The notes under the pieces: generated by a model
Database searches by the model: none
What the model saw: only the letters and a program-made list of their open reading frames with translations
Told to the model about the DNA's origin: nothing
Assembly (NCBI GenBank): GCA_947176295.1
Contig: CAMWQB010000015.1
Location: 1 to 35,824 of the forward strand
Length of the DNA stretch: 35,824 nt
Direction: 5' to 3'
From: an uncultured Porphyromonadaceae bacterium
Lineage (GTDB): Bacteria; Bacteroidota; Bacteroidia; Bacteroidales; Muribaculaceae
Shown: piece after piece, positions 8,731 to 16,964 of the stretch
Layout: each line of letters opens with the position of its first letter
How positions within the stretch are numbered: the first letter of the stretch is position 1
Program-made: the position numbers and the translations under genes

Positions 8731-9638
8731 TGTCTGCTCTGAGCCCTTGCCAATCCGTGGTGGCTGCCGTCGGGATGTTCGACGGTGTCCACGCCGGCCA
8801 TTCCACTCTCATCCGGGCCCTCACCGATGCCGCCCGCGCCAGAGGAGCGCGCTCGATGGTGCTCACCTTCATGCGCCACCCCCTCGAGTTGCTGCGCCCT
8901 GCCGATGCTCCTCGGAGCCTCTGCTCGGCCGATGTGCGCCGCCGGCGCCTGCTCGAGCTTGGTGTCGACGACGTTGAATTTATCGACTTCACTCCGGAAT
9001 TCCGAGCCCTCACCGGGCGCGAATTCCTGCGGATGCTCAAGGAGAAGTATGGCGTCTCGGCCCTCGTCGTGGGCTTCAACAATCATTTCGGGTCCGATCG
9101 CCTCGACGCAATCTCGGCCCGAACCGTGGCCGCTGAGGAGAGTGTCGAGATTATTCCCGCTCCTGCCCTCGCCTTGCCCGAAAGCACCGACGTGAGCTCT
9201 TCCTGCATCCGTGCCGCCATTGCCGCAGGAGATGTGGAAAAGGCCGCGGCCCTTCTTGGGCGCCCTTACACGCTCGAAGGGCGCGTTGGCCATGGCGCCG
9301 CTCTTGGACGCGAAATAGGATTCCCTACAGCAAATCTGCGCCCCGACGATATTCGGGCTGCCATCCCCGCCGAGGGGGTATATGCCGTAGATGTCGAGAT
9401 TCCTCACCTCGGCCTCAGCCGCCGAGGCATCACAAACATCGGTCGCCGACCAAGCATCGACAGCGCCGACGGAAGCCTATCCCTCGAAACCCATATACTT
9501 GATTTTGATGCCGATATATATGGCCGCACGATACTCCTCCATTTTCTGAGCCGACTGCGCGACGAGCAAAAATTTCCCGATATGGAATCCCTTCGCTCCC
9601 AGCTCAGCGCCGACGCCCTCCGCGCACGCAGCCTGTGA
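8730..9638 (+). CDS. ribF: Bifunctional riboflavin kinase/FAD synthetase
   Basis: This 302-residue enzyme phosphorylates riboflavin to FMN and adenylylates FMN to FAD. The N-terminal nucleotidyltransferase half has GMFDGVHAGH (15-24) and SSSCIRAAI. The C-terminal riboflavin-kinase half contains GRVGHGAALGREIGFPTANL and the NIGRRPS segment, and ends with FPDMESLRSQLSAD. The length is normal for RibF. The start ATG at 8730 overlaps the stop of the HAD gene by one base, so the two form an operon. The stop is 4 bp from the convergent stop of the phosphopantetheinyl transferase. Confidence 0.93.
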   Translation: MSALSPCQSVVAAVGMFDGVHAGHSTLIRALTDAARARGARSMVLTFMRHPLELLRPADAPRSLCSADVRRRRLLELGVDDVEFIDFTPEFRALTGREFLRMLKEKYGVSALVVGFNNHFGSDRLDAISARTVAAEESVEIIPAPALALPESTDVSSSCIRAAIAAGDVEKAAALLGRPYTLEGRVGHGAALGREIGFPTANLRPDDIRAAIPAEGVYAVDVEIPHLGLSRRGITNIGRRPSIDSADGSLSLETHILDFDADIYGRTILLHFLSRLRDEQKFPDMESLRSQLSADALRARSL

Positions 9639-9642
9639 GGAC

Positions 9643-10191
9643 TCATTCGTCGGTCAGCAGGCAGAGATGTGCCGGCGGGGTGGGGAAGTCGATTTCTTTT
9701 ATTATCCGCGCGCGATGTCCCGTTACGGCCGGTGGAGCAATGCTCATATTGCCCCTGAAATCGCAGGCTGCAGGGCTCGGATGCAGCTTGTAGAGAGCCT
9801 CTTTTATAGTCCAGGCCCGCAATAAATCATCCAGTTGCGGACACTCTTCGAGCTCCTTGGCCGAAAGCACCCGCGGCGCCACACGGCGCAGCTGCTCGCG
9901 CGGTTCTTCAATATCTACTCCCATAGCCTTCGGCCCCAGAGCCACAGCAGCATAGTGGCTTGAGTGGCTGATGCTTATGTGTATCTCCGGACGTGTCGCC
10001 AGATATGGAGCGCCATCCTCGCGATGACTCACGCGCGCGTCCGCCTCTCCCAAGGCGTGGAGCAGAAGCGCCTCCACGGCCTGGCGCGAAGCCTGCTGTC
10101 GCGTGCCCGGGGCGAGATGCGTCGGAAGTGAGGCCACGAGCACTCGTGCGCCCTCCGGAAAATCAAGGTCAAGAAGCACTTCGGTACTCAT
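9643..10191 (-). CDS. 4'-phosphopantetheinyl transferase (Sfp type)
   Basis: This 182-residue enzyme of the Sfp/AcpT superfamily transfers phosphopantetheine from CoA to carrier proteins. The magnesium-binding motif GVDIEEPREQ (D93, E95) and the second motif WTIKEALYKL (W127, K130, E131, K135) are intact. Whether it serves only fatty-acid ACP or also a secondary pathway cannot be told. I chose the ATG at 10191 (MSTEVLLDLDF). It overlaps the gldD stop in an ATGA arrangement (10188-10191), and a longer in-frame version would overlap gldD by almost 200 bp. It is the last gene of gldE-gldD-PPTase, an order also found in other Bacteroidetes. Confidence 0.88.
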   Translation of the reverse strand: MSTEVLLDLDFPEGARVLVASLPTHLAPGTRQQASRQAVEALLLHALGEADARVSHREDGAPYLATRPEIHISISHSSHYAAVALGPKAMGVDIEEPREQLRRVAPRVLSAKELEECPQLDDLLRAWTIKEALYKLHPSPAACDFRGNMSIAPPAVTGHRARIIKEIDFPTPPAHLCLLTDE

Positions 10192-10763
10192 CGCAGGCTC
10201 AGCAGAAGTGTGCGGGCGTCGTCGCGCAGGAGCTCCAGCAAGGGGCGGATCGAATCCGCGTCTGTCCCCGGAGCTTTGAGCGCCACAGCCCCGCTCAGCA
10301 GCCGCCCGTCGGCATTTGAGGCAAGAATCTGCACGGGTGTCGTCAGTCCCGCGCGGTCGCTGAACACGAGTGTACACGCCCACGGGCCGCTGTGGAATTC
10401 TTCCGAGCGGGCAGGTGCGTCGCCCAGATTCAGGGCCATGCGCTGCCGTCGGTTCGCCACGGCTTCAGGAAGCGAGCCGGGGCAGGTGAGGCTCAGGTGG
10501 AAAGTAGCGCCCAGAGCGGCCGGATATTCTATATCGGCCCAGTCGGCCCGGAGGGAATCGTGGCGGAAGGTCGCCGCGCGATTTATGCGCATCTCCACCC
10601 CCCCGAGCTCGGCCGCGCGGCCGCAGGTGTCGGCCTCCACCCATAGGCGCGGATAAGCCCTGCGTCGAGGCACGGCCGTTGAATCATCGCCTCCCGAGCA
10701 GCCCGTCAGCACGGCCGGCCCCCAGGCGAGCACATACAGCGATAGACGCGACAGTCTGTTCAT
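10188..10763 (-). CDS. gldD: GldD-like gliding-motility lipoprotein
   Basis: This 191-residue lipoprotein has a signal peptide ending in the lipobox LTGC (C22). Its fold elements match GldD: PRRRAYPRLWVE after the lipid anchor, ADWADIEYPAALGATFHLSL in the middle, a glycine-rich SNADGRLLSGAVAL strand pair, and a C-terminal helix DSIRPLLELLRDDARTLLLSL. In Flavobacterium GldD is required for gliding and type IX secretion. In non-gliding Bacteroidales its role is unknown. Position supports the call: it starts 3 bp after the gldE stop and overlaps the PPTase start by 4 bp. Confidence 0.75.
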   Translation of the reverse strand: MNRLSRLSLYVLAWGPAVLTGCSGGDDSTAVPRRRAYPRLWVEADTCGRAAELGGVEMRINRAATFRHDSLRADWADIEYPAALGATFHLSLTCPGSLPEAVANRRQRMALNLGDAPARSEEFHSGPWACTLVFSDRAGLTTPVQILASNADGRLLSGAVALKAPGTDADSIRPLLELLRDDARTLLLSLR

Positions 10764-10766
10764 GAC

Positions 10767-12116
10767 TCAGGCCTCCTGGATGTCGGGCATCACCTTCACT
10801 CTCACCTCATTGATGCGGTGGTCCGTTACGTCAAGCACAAGGAAGCGGCAGCGCCCGTACACGAGCGGCTCCTTGTTGGCGGGGAAGTCGCCCTTTATTG
10901 CGAGGAGCATTCCCGCGAGAGTTTCGGCATCTTCCGTAACAGCTTCATATTCATCAGGGTTGAGGTCCGTAACGCGGAAGAAATCCGTCAGTAGCGTGCG
11001 CCCTTCGAACACGTATGTATCGTTCGGAAGCTTGCGGTAAGTCTGCTCCGGTTCGTCGTATTCATCGTCGATGTCGCCCACAATTTCCTCGAGCACATCC
11101 TCGAGCGTAACGATTCCCTGCGTCCCTCCGAACTCGTCCACGACGATAGCCATGTGGATTTTGAGCTTGCGGAAGTCTTCGAGCAGATCGTCGATCTGGC
11201 GGCTCTCCGGCACGAAGTATGGCTTGCGCAGGAGCGTGCGCCAGTCGAAGTCCTTGTCGGCAGGCTTGTCGACGTAGGGCAGCAGATCGCGCGCATAGAG
11301 CACGCCCACGATGTCGTCCTGATTGTTCTCATAGGCCGGCAGGCGCGAGAAGCCGCTCTCCACCACCGTCTTCATCACCTCGGCAAAATCGAGATGCACC
11401 TCCAGGCCCGTAATCGACGTGCGCGGCGTCATGATTTCAGCAGCCGTGGTGTCGCCGAAGCGCAGGATGCCTTCGAGCATTTCCTTGTCGTCCTCCGAGG
11501 CCCCCTGGGTTATCTCCAGGGCCTGCGAGAGTTCATCGGCAGTGATGTTCTGAGGCTTTTTCGTCACCACGCGGTTCACGATGCCCGTGGAGCTTACGAG
11601 CAGGCGCGAGAAGGGTGAAAAGAGCTTGAGGGCAAGCGAGATGCCGGGATTGGCAAACCGCGCCCACCTCAGGTGGTTGCTGTTGGAATAGAGTTTGGGC
11701 AAGATTTCGCCGAAGAGCAGTATCAAGAAGGTGAGAAGGACCGTCTGGAGCACGAAGCTCAGCACCTCGCTCATGCCCTCGAAGATGGGGCCAAGGGCGA
11801 AATTACACAGCACAACGATCGTTACGTTCACCAGATTGTTGGCAATGAGGATGGTGGCCAGCAGCTTCTGCGGATTTTTCAGGATTGCCTCTATGGATTC
11901 GGCCTGCGAAGGATCCTCATCCTCGAGTTCTTCAAGCTCCTGTGGCGTCAGGGAAAAATAGGCGATTTCGCTCCCGCTCACAAAGCCCGACAGAAGCAGA
12001 CACAATAGGGCCACGACAAGGGCCACGATTTGGCCGCCGCTGAATATTGCAGCGTCCGGCGAGATAATTGACAAAATGGCCGATATGGCCGGAAGGGGGT
12101 CGACGACGATATCCAA
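10767..12116 (-). CDS. gldE: GldE/CorC-type CBS-domain membrane protein
   Basis: This 449-residue inner-membrane protein has hydrophobic helices at about 28-47 and 86-190 (DUF21/CNNM type; LLSGFVSGSEIAYFSL). A CBS pair follows (about 210-335; MTPRTSITGL, VDEFGGTQGIVTLEDVLEEI), then a CorC/HlyC C-terminal domain (about 350-440). The family links to divalent-cation transport, and in Flavobacterium GldE works with GldD in gliding and secretion. The only usable start ahead of the first membrane helix appears to be TTG at 12116-12114, because an in-frame TGA lies eight codons upstream and no ATG precedes the first helix. It heads the gldE-gldD-PPTase operon, 120 bp downstream of the response regulator. 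Confidence 0.85.
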   Translation of the reverse strand: MDIVVDPLPAISAILSIISPDAAIFSGGQIVALVVALLCLLLSGFVSGSEIAYFSLTPQELEELEDEDPSQAESIEAILKNPQKLLATILIANNLVNVTIVVLCNFALGPIFEGMSEVLSFVLQTVLLTFLILLFGEILPKLYSNSNHLRWARFANPGISLALKLFSPFSRLLVSSTGIVNRVVTKKPQNITADELSQALEITQGASEDDKEMLEGILRFGDTTAAEIMTPRTSITGLEVHLDFAEVMKTVVESGFSRLPAYENNQDDIVGVLYARDLLPYVDKPADKDFDWRTLLRKPYFVPESRQIDDLLEDFRKLKIHMAIVVDEFGGTQGIVTLEDVLEEIVGDIDDEYDEPEQTYRKLPNDTYVFEGRTLLTDFFRVTDLNPDEYEAVTEDAETLAGMLLAIKGDFPANKEPLVYGRCRFLVLDVTDHRINEVRVKVMPDIQEA

Positions 12117-12236
12117 TGTCTTTGGTGGCGGAGCTCACGAAAGCTCGCAGCCGGGGGTGTAGTTGGTTGTTGAATAATAATCAATCAATATCTGCCCGGA
12201 AGATGTCGTGGCGGCGATATGGCTGCCGGTGCTCCT

Positions 12237-12941
12237 TCACTTGGTGGAGAGCATGTAGCCTATGCCCGTGCGGTTCACCAGGCTGGCTCCGGCATCGCCC
12301 ATCTTCTTGCGCAGACGGGATATGTTTGTGTCGACAATTCGGTCGTTGATACCCGCTTCGTTGTTCCACACGGCGCTGTGGATCTCCGCGCGCGACACGT
12401 AGGTGTTCACGTTACGGGCCAGCAGCTCAAGGATCTGGCTTTCCGTCTTCGACAGCCCCAGGGGCATCCCGTCCTTGGTGATAGTGTGGGTGCGGAGGTC
12501 GATGTTGAGGTCGCGCACGCTCACGGCGGTCCCCGGGGGGGTCGGGCCGGCCTTGAGAAGATGGTGATGGCGCCGCATATACGACTTCACCCGCGCAAGC
12601 AGCTCCCTCAGCGAGAAAGGCTTGGCTATGAAATCATCCGCCCCGGCGTCGAGAGCTTCGATCACAAGGCTCTGCGAGCCCGCTGCCGTGCAGAGAAAAA
12701 CGCCCACGCCCGACGTCTGAGGGTTGTCCTTGAGCTCCGCGATGAAGTCGATGCCCGAAAACGAGCGCTCCATCGAATCGATGATCACAAGATGGACATC
12801 AAGCGGATTGATTTCGCCCGCTTCCTCCGGCGTCGAATAAGTCTTCACGCCATAGCCCTCGCTGTCGAGATTGACGTCAAGAAGCTCACGGATGTTGGCA
12901 TCCGCGTCTATGACGAGAATATGTCCGGAAGAAGGAGACAT
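12237..12941 (-). CDS. OmpR/PhoB-family response regulator
   Basis: This 234-residue two-component regulator has an intact receiver domain (D12 and D14 acidic pocket, phospho-acceptor D55 in VIIDSMERS, T85, K107 in FIAKPFSL). A winged-helix DNA-binding domain (about 135-232) follows, with LSKTESQILELLARN, VSRAEIHSAVW and VDTNISRLRKKM. No histidine kinase gene lies beside it, so it is an orphan here. The nearest genes are a phosphate symporter upstream and gldE downstream. A PhoB-like phosphate role is possible from this context but not shown by the sequence. Confidence 0.88.
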   Translation of the reverse strand: MSPSSGHILVIDADANIRELLDVNLDSEGYGVKTYSTPEEAGEINPLDVHLVIIDSMERSFSGIDFIAELKDNPQTSGVGVFLCTAAGSQSLVIEALDAGADDFIAKPFSLRELLARVKSYMRRHHHLLKAGPTPPGTAVSVRDLNIDLRTHTITKDGMPLGLSKTESQILELLARNVNTYVSRAEIHSAVWNNEAGINDRIVDTNISRLRKKMGDAGASLVNRTGIGYMLSTK

Positions 12942-12976
12942 GGCGTTTTTTGGGTATAAGCAGGTTTTCTACCCTG

Positions 12977-12984
12977 CAAAGATA
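12977..12984 (-). promoter_or_regulatory. -7 box for the response regulator
   Basis: TATCTTTG on the minus strand (12984-12977) matches TANNTTTG, 36 bp before the start codon at 12941. No clear -33 box is seen. Confidence 0.5.
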
Positions 12985-13054
12985 CGCAAAATCCCGCGCA
13001 TGCGAGCCTTTGTTACCGAATTGTCTTAGAATTGTTGTCAAAATTTCATCCGTC

Positions 13055-13131
13055 GGTGCCCTCCGGCACCACGGGCCGGCCCTCTTGCACGCGCTCGTGC
13101 ACGGACCTGTTTGCTTCGCCGCTTACCGGCG
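13055..13131 (-). terminator. Cluster of hairpins downstream of the Na/phosphate symporter
   Basis: Three stem-loops and a palindrome follow the symporter stop. They are CGCCG/CGGCG (13117-13131), GCACG/CGTGC (13087-13100), the palindrome GGGCCGGCCC (13073-13082) and GGTGCC/GGCACC with a 4-nt loop (13055-13070). None has a strong T-tract directly after it, except a weak AAATTTT further on. They may end or stabilise the symporter mRNA. Confidence 0.4.
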
Positions 13132-13133
13132 CT

Positions 13134-14957
13134 TTACTTGTCCTGATGCTTCCGGAAGGCATCGCGCAGCGTGTCAACCACATTGATGATGTAGTCGCCT
13201 GTCTTTTCAAGGTCGCCCACGATGTCCATGTAGTAGATGCCCGCCTGATACTCGTAGTGGTGCTCGTTGATGTTTTCCACGTTGGCGCTCCTGAGTGTGT
13301 TGCGGAAGTTGTTGATTTCCCGCTCCTTGTTGTAGGAGCTTATGAGCTCGTGGCCCGTCAGGTGCTCCACGTTGTTCAGGTGCTCGATCATCAGGTTCAT
13401 GGCCTCCCGAACATACACGTAGAGTGCGTCGATGTTGCTGTATATCTCCTCGTTGAACTTCGCTCCGGCCTGAATCTTGCGGTTCAGGATCTTGCCGATG
13501 CCGAGACACGAATCCGCGATCGATTCGATTTCGCCCACGATGTTCAGCATAGCGGCGATACGCAGTTTGCCTTCGTTCGAGAGCCTGCCCTCGGCGCAGC
13601 GGTTCAGATAGTGCGCAATCTCGAGTTCCATCCGGTCGGAGATGTCTTCATATTTCTCCAGTCGCGAGTAGAGCTTGTTGTAGTCTTCGGAATTCTCCTT
13701 CGTGTGCACAAGGTCCTGTGCCATCGACAGCATGCGGCCCACGCGCTCGGCATACACAGCCATCTCCTTCTCTGCCTGTGCGATATTGAGTTCCGATGCG
13801 TTCAGGAGGCCGCCGGAGATAAATTTGAGCGTGAATTCCTCGTCGTCACCCTTCTTGGCCGGAACAAGCTTTTCGACGATTTTCACGTACAGTTTGGTGA
13901 GCCATATCATTATCATCACGTTCACGAGATTGAACGTGGTGTGGAACATCGATAGTCCGAAGCTCACGCTCATCTGCATCGCGCCTATCTGCGCCACCAC
14001 AGGGTGCGACGCCGGAAGCGAATTGTCGAAGAGATGGTTATACAGCTCAGGGTCCGTGTGTTCCAGGCCGTTCACGAAGGTATAGAGAGCCTCGGGATTT
14101 CCCTGCCCGATGGCCTCCGTCAGCCAGTCGTTGAACTCCGCGAACGGAACAAACACGCACAGACACCACACCGTCCCGAGAAGGTTGAAGAGCAGATGCC
14201 CCATTGCCGTGCGCTTCGCCGCCGTGTTGCCGCTCATCGACGCAAGGATGGGGGTGATGGTCGTGCCTATGTTCGATCCCAGCACAAGCGCGCACGCAAG
14301 GTCGAAGGTGATCCAGCCCTTCGTACACATGATAAGGGTTATAGCGAAGGTCGCCGCCGACGATTGGATCACCATCGTCAGCACCAGGCCAACCAGAGCG
14401 AACAGAAGAATCGAGCGTATTCCCATCGACGCATAGTTGCGCAGCGTCTCGAACATCTCCGGATTATTTTGCAGATCAGGCACGTAGGCGCTGATCATAT
14501 CCAGGCCCATGAAAAGGAAGCTGAAGCCTATAAGAAATTCGCCTATGCTCTTGAGCTTGCTCTTGTTCGTGAACAGGAACACCACGGCAAGGCCTATCAG
14601 CGGCAGGGTGAATAGCGAAATATTCACCTTGAAGCCGAATATCGCTATGATCCACGCCGTGAACGTCGTGCCCACGTTCGCGCCGAATATCACGGCCATC
14701 GACTGTCCCAGGGTCATAAGGCCTGCATTCACGAAGCTCACGACCATCACCGTCGAAGCCGACGAGCTCTGGATCAGCGCCGTTATGGCGCAGCCCGTGA
14801 GCAAGCCTGTAAAACGATTGCGTGTCATTGCCGAGAGAATATTGCGCAAGCGGTCGCCAGCAGCTTTCTGCAGGCCTTCGCTCATCACCTTCATGCCATA
14901 GAGAAAAAGGCCCACCGAGCCTAACAGGCATAAAAAGTCCAGTACCGAGTATTCCAT
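13134..14957 (-). CDS. Na+/phosphate symporter with PhoU-like tail (NptA family)
   Basis: This 607-residue membrane transporter has two Na/Pi-cotransporter repeats, each with the signature glutamine-serine motif (QSSSAST at 63-69 and QSSAATF at 198-204). GANVGTTFTAW and GSNIGTTITPIL are also seen. The last ~200 residues form a helical, charged cytoplasmic region of PhoU type. It imports inorganic phosphate with sodium. It is a single-gene unit with a promoter at 15000-15007. The response regulator lies just downstream on the same strand, but 192 bp and a hairpin cluster separate them. Confidence 0.9.
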   Translation of the reverse strand: MEYSVLDFLCLLGSVGLFLYGMKVMSEGLQKAAGDRLRNILSAMTRNRFTGLLTGCAITALIQSSSASTVMVVSFVNAGLMTLGQSMAVIFGANVGTTFTAWIIAIFGFKVNISLFTLPLIGLAVVFLFTNKSKLKSIGEFLIGFSFLFMGLDMISAYVPDLQNNPEMFETLRNYASMGIRSILLFALVGLVLTMVIQSSAATFAITLIMCTKGWITFDLACALVLGSNIGTTITPILASMSGNTAAKRTAMGHLLFNLLGTVWCLCVFVPFAEFNDWLTEAIGQGNPEALYTFVNGLEHTDPELYNHLFDNSLPASHPVVAQIGAMQMSVSFGLSMFHTTFNLVNVMIMIWLTKLYVKIVEKLVPAKKGDDEEFTLKFISGGLLNASELNIAQAEKEMAVYAERVGRMLSMAQDLVHTKENSEDYNKLYSRLEKYEDISDRMELEIAHYLNRCAEGRLSNEGKLRIAAMLNIVGEIESIADSCLGIGKILNRKIQAGAKFNEEIYSNIDALYVYVREAMNLMIEHLNNVEHLTGHELISSYNKEREINNFRNTLRSANVENINEHHYEYQAGIYYMDIVGDLEKTGDYIINVVDTLRDAFRKHQDK

Positions 14958-14999
14958 ATCGTCTTATGGGATGGATGTGTAGAGTGGGAAAATATGTCG

Positions 15000-15007
15000 C
15001 AAAGATA
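15000..15007 (-). promoter_or_regulatory. -7 box for the Na/phosphate symporter
   Basis: TATCTTTG on the minus strand (15007-15000) fits TANNTTTG, 43 bp before the start codon at 14957. Confidence 0.5.
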
Positions 15008-15059
15008 ATTTATTTCTGGATTCTACGCAAATAAAAAAAATCCGGCCCCGCTCCGTATC

Positions 15060-16700
15060 TCAGTTCAGTTCTGACGCCGCCTCCCGTAGCCGCTCGTCGT
15101 CGCTTTCCAGCATCCTTTGCCGCAGGCGTGTCCTCACGGTGTAGCACGTCTCCGGCCTGATGTCGAAGACTACACTCACCACCTTGGGCTGAAGCCCCGA
15201 AAGCGACAGCACGAGGATATGGAAATCCCGGGCTTTCAGGCGTGGGAGGCTCCTCCGTATGTGCGAGGCCAGCCCGTCGTGCACTATGTCGAACTCTTCC
15301 ACGAGGGCCTCCATTTTTTCGCGTCTGCCCAGTTCTTTCAGGGCCTCTTTTGCCATGGCAAGGATGTTTTCGCGCTCCCCCGCCGGCGTTCCCGCCGGGA
15401 GTTTGAGATAGCGCAGCGATAGCTCGTTGATTCTTCTGAATTGCTCGTGGAAGAGGCTGCGCATCTGAGAGTCCCTGGATTTCATAGCATCGCTCATCTC
15501 TGCAATCACCGCCATCTTCCTTTCTAAGAGCTTGCGGCGACGTCTCAGAGCGGCCCTGTACCACACCACCAGAGTCGAGAGAATGGCAGCCGCTATGATG
15601 CATCCCCATAAAAGCCGCTTCCGGTCGAGGAGGCTCCGGTCTGTAGCCTCGGCCTTTTGCTTGGCCCGGTAGTCGGCCAATAGGCGGCTCAGACGGTTGT
15701 TGAGATTCTCGATGCTCTCGTCGGCTACGATTCTGCGGTATTCCTCATAGTCGCGTAGAGCTCCGGCACTGTCGCCCGCCTCTTTTTTGTAGAGATATTG
15801 GGCGTAGCGGTATCGCATGTCGCCTTCTCCGCCATCAGCCAAATTCGCGCCCCATTCATCGAGAATTCGAAGCGCCTCCTCGAGCTTGCCCTCCATTATG
15901 GCCAGCCGGGCCTCAAAACTTGCCTCCGGTTCGAATTTTGCTGTTGTATATCGCATCGCCTCCCCGAAACTTTTCCGGGCTTCCGGAAGTTGCCCCATAT
16001 AGTATTCCGCGACCATCCTGTGATTATAGGCCACGCTCATCACTGCGCTGTCTTCAGGGGGTATCTGCGGAATTATGCTGTCGAGTATCCTTCGGGCACC
16101 CTCAAAATTGAATAGATTGATGTAGGCTGCGGCTTCTTCAATTTTGGCATATCGATAATTTGGTTCCAGACCGGCGGCTTTAAAAGCCTCTGTGGCCCGA
16201 AGTATGTGGTCCAGGGCCGACCTTCTGTTCCATCGACGAATATAGAAATCCGATATTGTCTCGTTCAGGCGTCCGATATATTCCGTTTCTCCTAACTTTG
16301 AGGCTATGTCCAGGCCCTCCAATGCCGGAATAAATCCGGCTTCAATATCGCCGGACAGGTCGCAAATCTCCGCAAATTGGAAATTGGCCCGCATAAGGCG
16401 CCTGAGGTCGCCCGTCCGCCGGAAGTAGTCGGCGCTTATGCGCAGCGAAGCCGTGTCCTGATTCGTTTCATACATTTTATAGGCTATCTCTGCCCTAAGC
16501 AATATTGCCAAGGCGCTGTCGGCCATTCCTGTTTCGCGCGAGGGCATATACGCGCGTAACATCTCATTTGCCGAATCGGGCCGGATTTTTATTGCGTTTT
16601 CAACTCCCAACAACGTGGCGTCATATCTTCTGGGTCCGCATGACAACAATGCGAAAACGAAACATGCAAAAAGCAAACAGCGGACGAGAAATGCTTTCAT
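15060..16700 (-). CDS. TPR-transmembrane-HTH regulator
   Basis: This 546-residue protein is of a Bacteroidales type that links a periplasmic TPR domain through one membrane helix to a DNA-binding tail. It has an N-terminal signal/lipobox-like segment (ALLSC, C21), helical TPR-like repeats (about 30-340), one membrane helix (about 362-383, followed by ALRRRRK), a coiled linker and a C-terminal helix-turn-helix (about 490-535; FHILVLSLSGLQPKVVSVVF, then VRTRLRQRM). I infer that it senses an envelope signal and regulates nearby transcription. It is transcribed divergently from the serpin/protease island, and the two share a 264-bp intergenic region, so that island is a plausible target. Its base composition is intermediate between the GC-rich flanks and the AT-rich island. 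Confidence 0.75.
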   Translation of the reverse strand: MKAFLVRCLLFACFVFALLSCGPRRYDATLLGVENAIKIRPDSANEMLRAYMPSRETGMADSALAILLRAEIAYKMYETNQDTASLRISADYFRRTGDLRRLMRANFQFAEICDLSGDIEAGFIPALEGLDIASKLGETEYIGRLNETISDFYIRRWNRRSALDHILRATEAFKAAGLEPNYRYAKIEEAAAYINLFNFEGARRILDSIIPQIPPEDSAVMSVAYNHRMVAEYYMGQLPEARKSFGEAMRYTTAKFEPEASFEARLAIMEGKLEEALRILDEWGANLADGGEGDMRYRYAQYLYKKEAGDSAGALRDYEEYRRIVADESIENLNNRLSRLLADYRAKQKAEATDRSLLDRKRLLWGCIIAAAILSTLVVWYRAALRRRRKLLERKMAVIAEMSDAMKSRDSQMRSLFHEQFRRINELSLRYLKLPAGTPAGERENILAMAKEALKELGRREKMEALVEEFDIVHDGLASHIRRSLPRLKARDFHILVLSLSGLQPKVVSVVFDIRPETCYTVRTRLRQRMLESDDERLREAASELN

Positions 16701-16741
16701 TTTGGAAATTTACGTTTTATAATTTACTGATATTACGCCTG

Positions 16742-16772
16742 CAAAAATACAAAAAAATGAATTTTTAACAAA
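16742..16772 (-). promoter_or_regulatory. Promoter for the TPR-HTH regulator
   Basis: On the minus strand, TTTG (16772-16769) and TATTTTTG (16749-16742) have a 19-nt spacer, an exact fit to the Bacteroidetes -33/-7 spacing. The start codon is at 16700. Confidence 0.65.
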
Positions 16773-16823
16773 AATCCGTCGTTTTCCACTCCAGTAGCAA
16801 TTTGCTCATTTTTAATCTCTTAC

Positions 16824-16841
16824 ACAAACTGTAAGGTTTGT
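16824..16841. promoter_or_regulatory. Inverted repeat in the divergent intergenic region
   Basis: ACAAAC and GTTTGT arms (16824-16829 and 16836-16841) flank a 6-nt spacer. The octamer TGTAAGGT at 16830-16837 recurs at 16882-16889. It lies between the promoters of the TPR regulator and the island, so it is a candidate regulator site. No experimental motif is known to me for this family. Confidence 0.3.
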
Positions 16842-16931
16842 TGTTTGTAACCGGCAGAAAATTAGAGACATGAATAAGTTTTGTAAGGTCTTTTTTTTAG
16901 CAAAAATCATGGAAATTCCAATTTTATCCCC

Positions 16932-16939
16932 TATCTTTG
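16932..16939 (+). promoter_or_regulatory. -7 box for the first island gene
   Basis: TATCTTTG fits TANNTTTG, 25 bp before the ATG at 16965. No matching -33 box is clear. Confidence 0.5.
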
Positions 16940-16964
16940 CCCCCATCACTAATACCCATATCAC

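Noticed and set aside
10192-10383. N-terminal extension of the phosphopantetheinyl transferase
   Set aside because: It would overlap gldD by almost 200 bp and is low-complexity. The ATG at 10191 gives the normal family length and a 4-bp overlap.
15015-15050. Terminator after the TPR-HTH regulator (T-rich run next to CCGGCCCCG)
   Set aside because: On the minus strand there is a T8 run, but only a 3-bp CGG/CCG stem can be formed before it, which is too weak to call.
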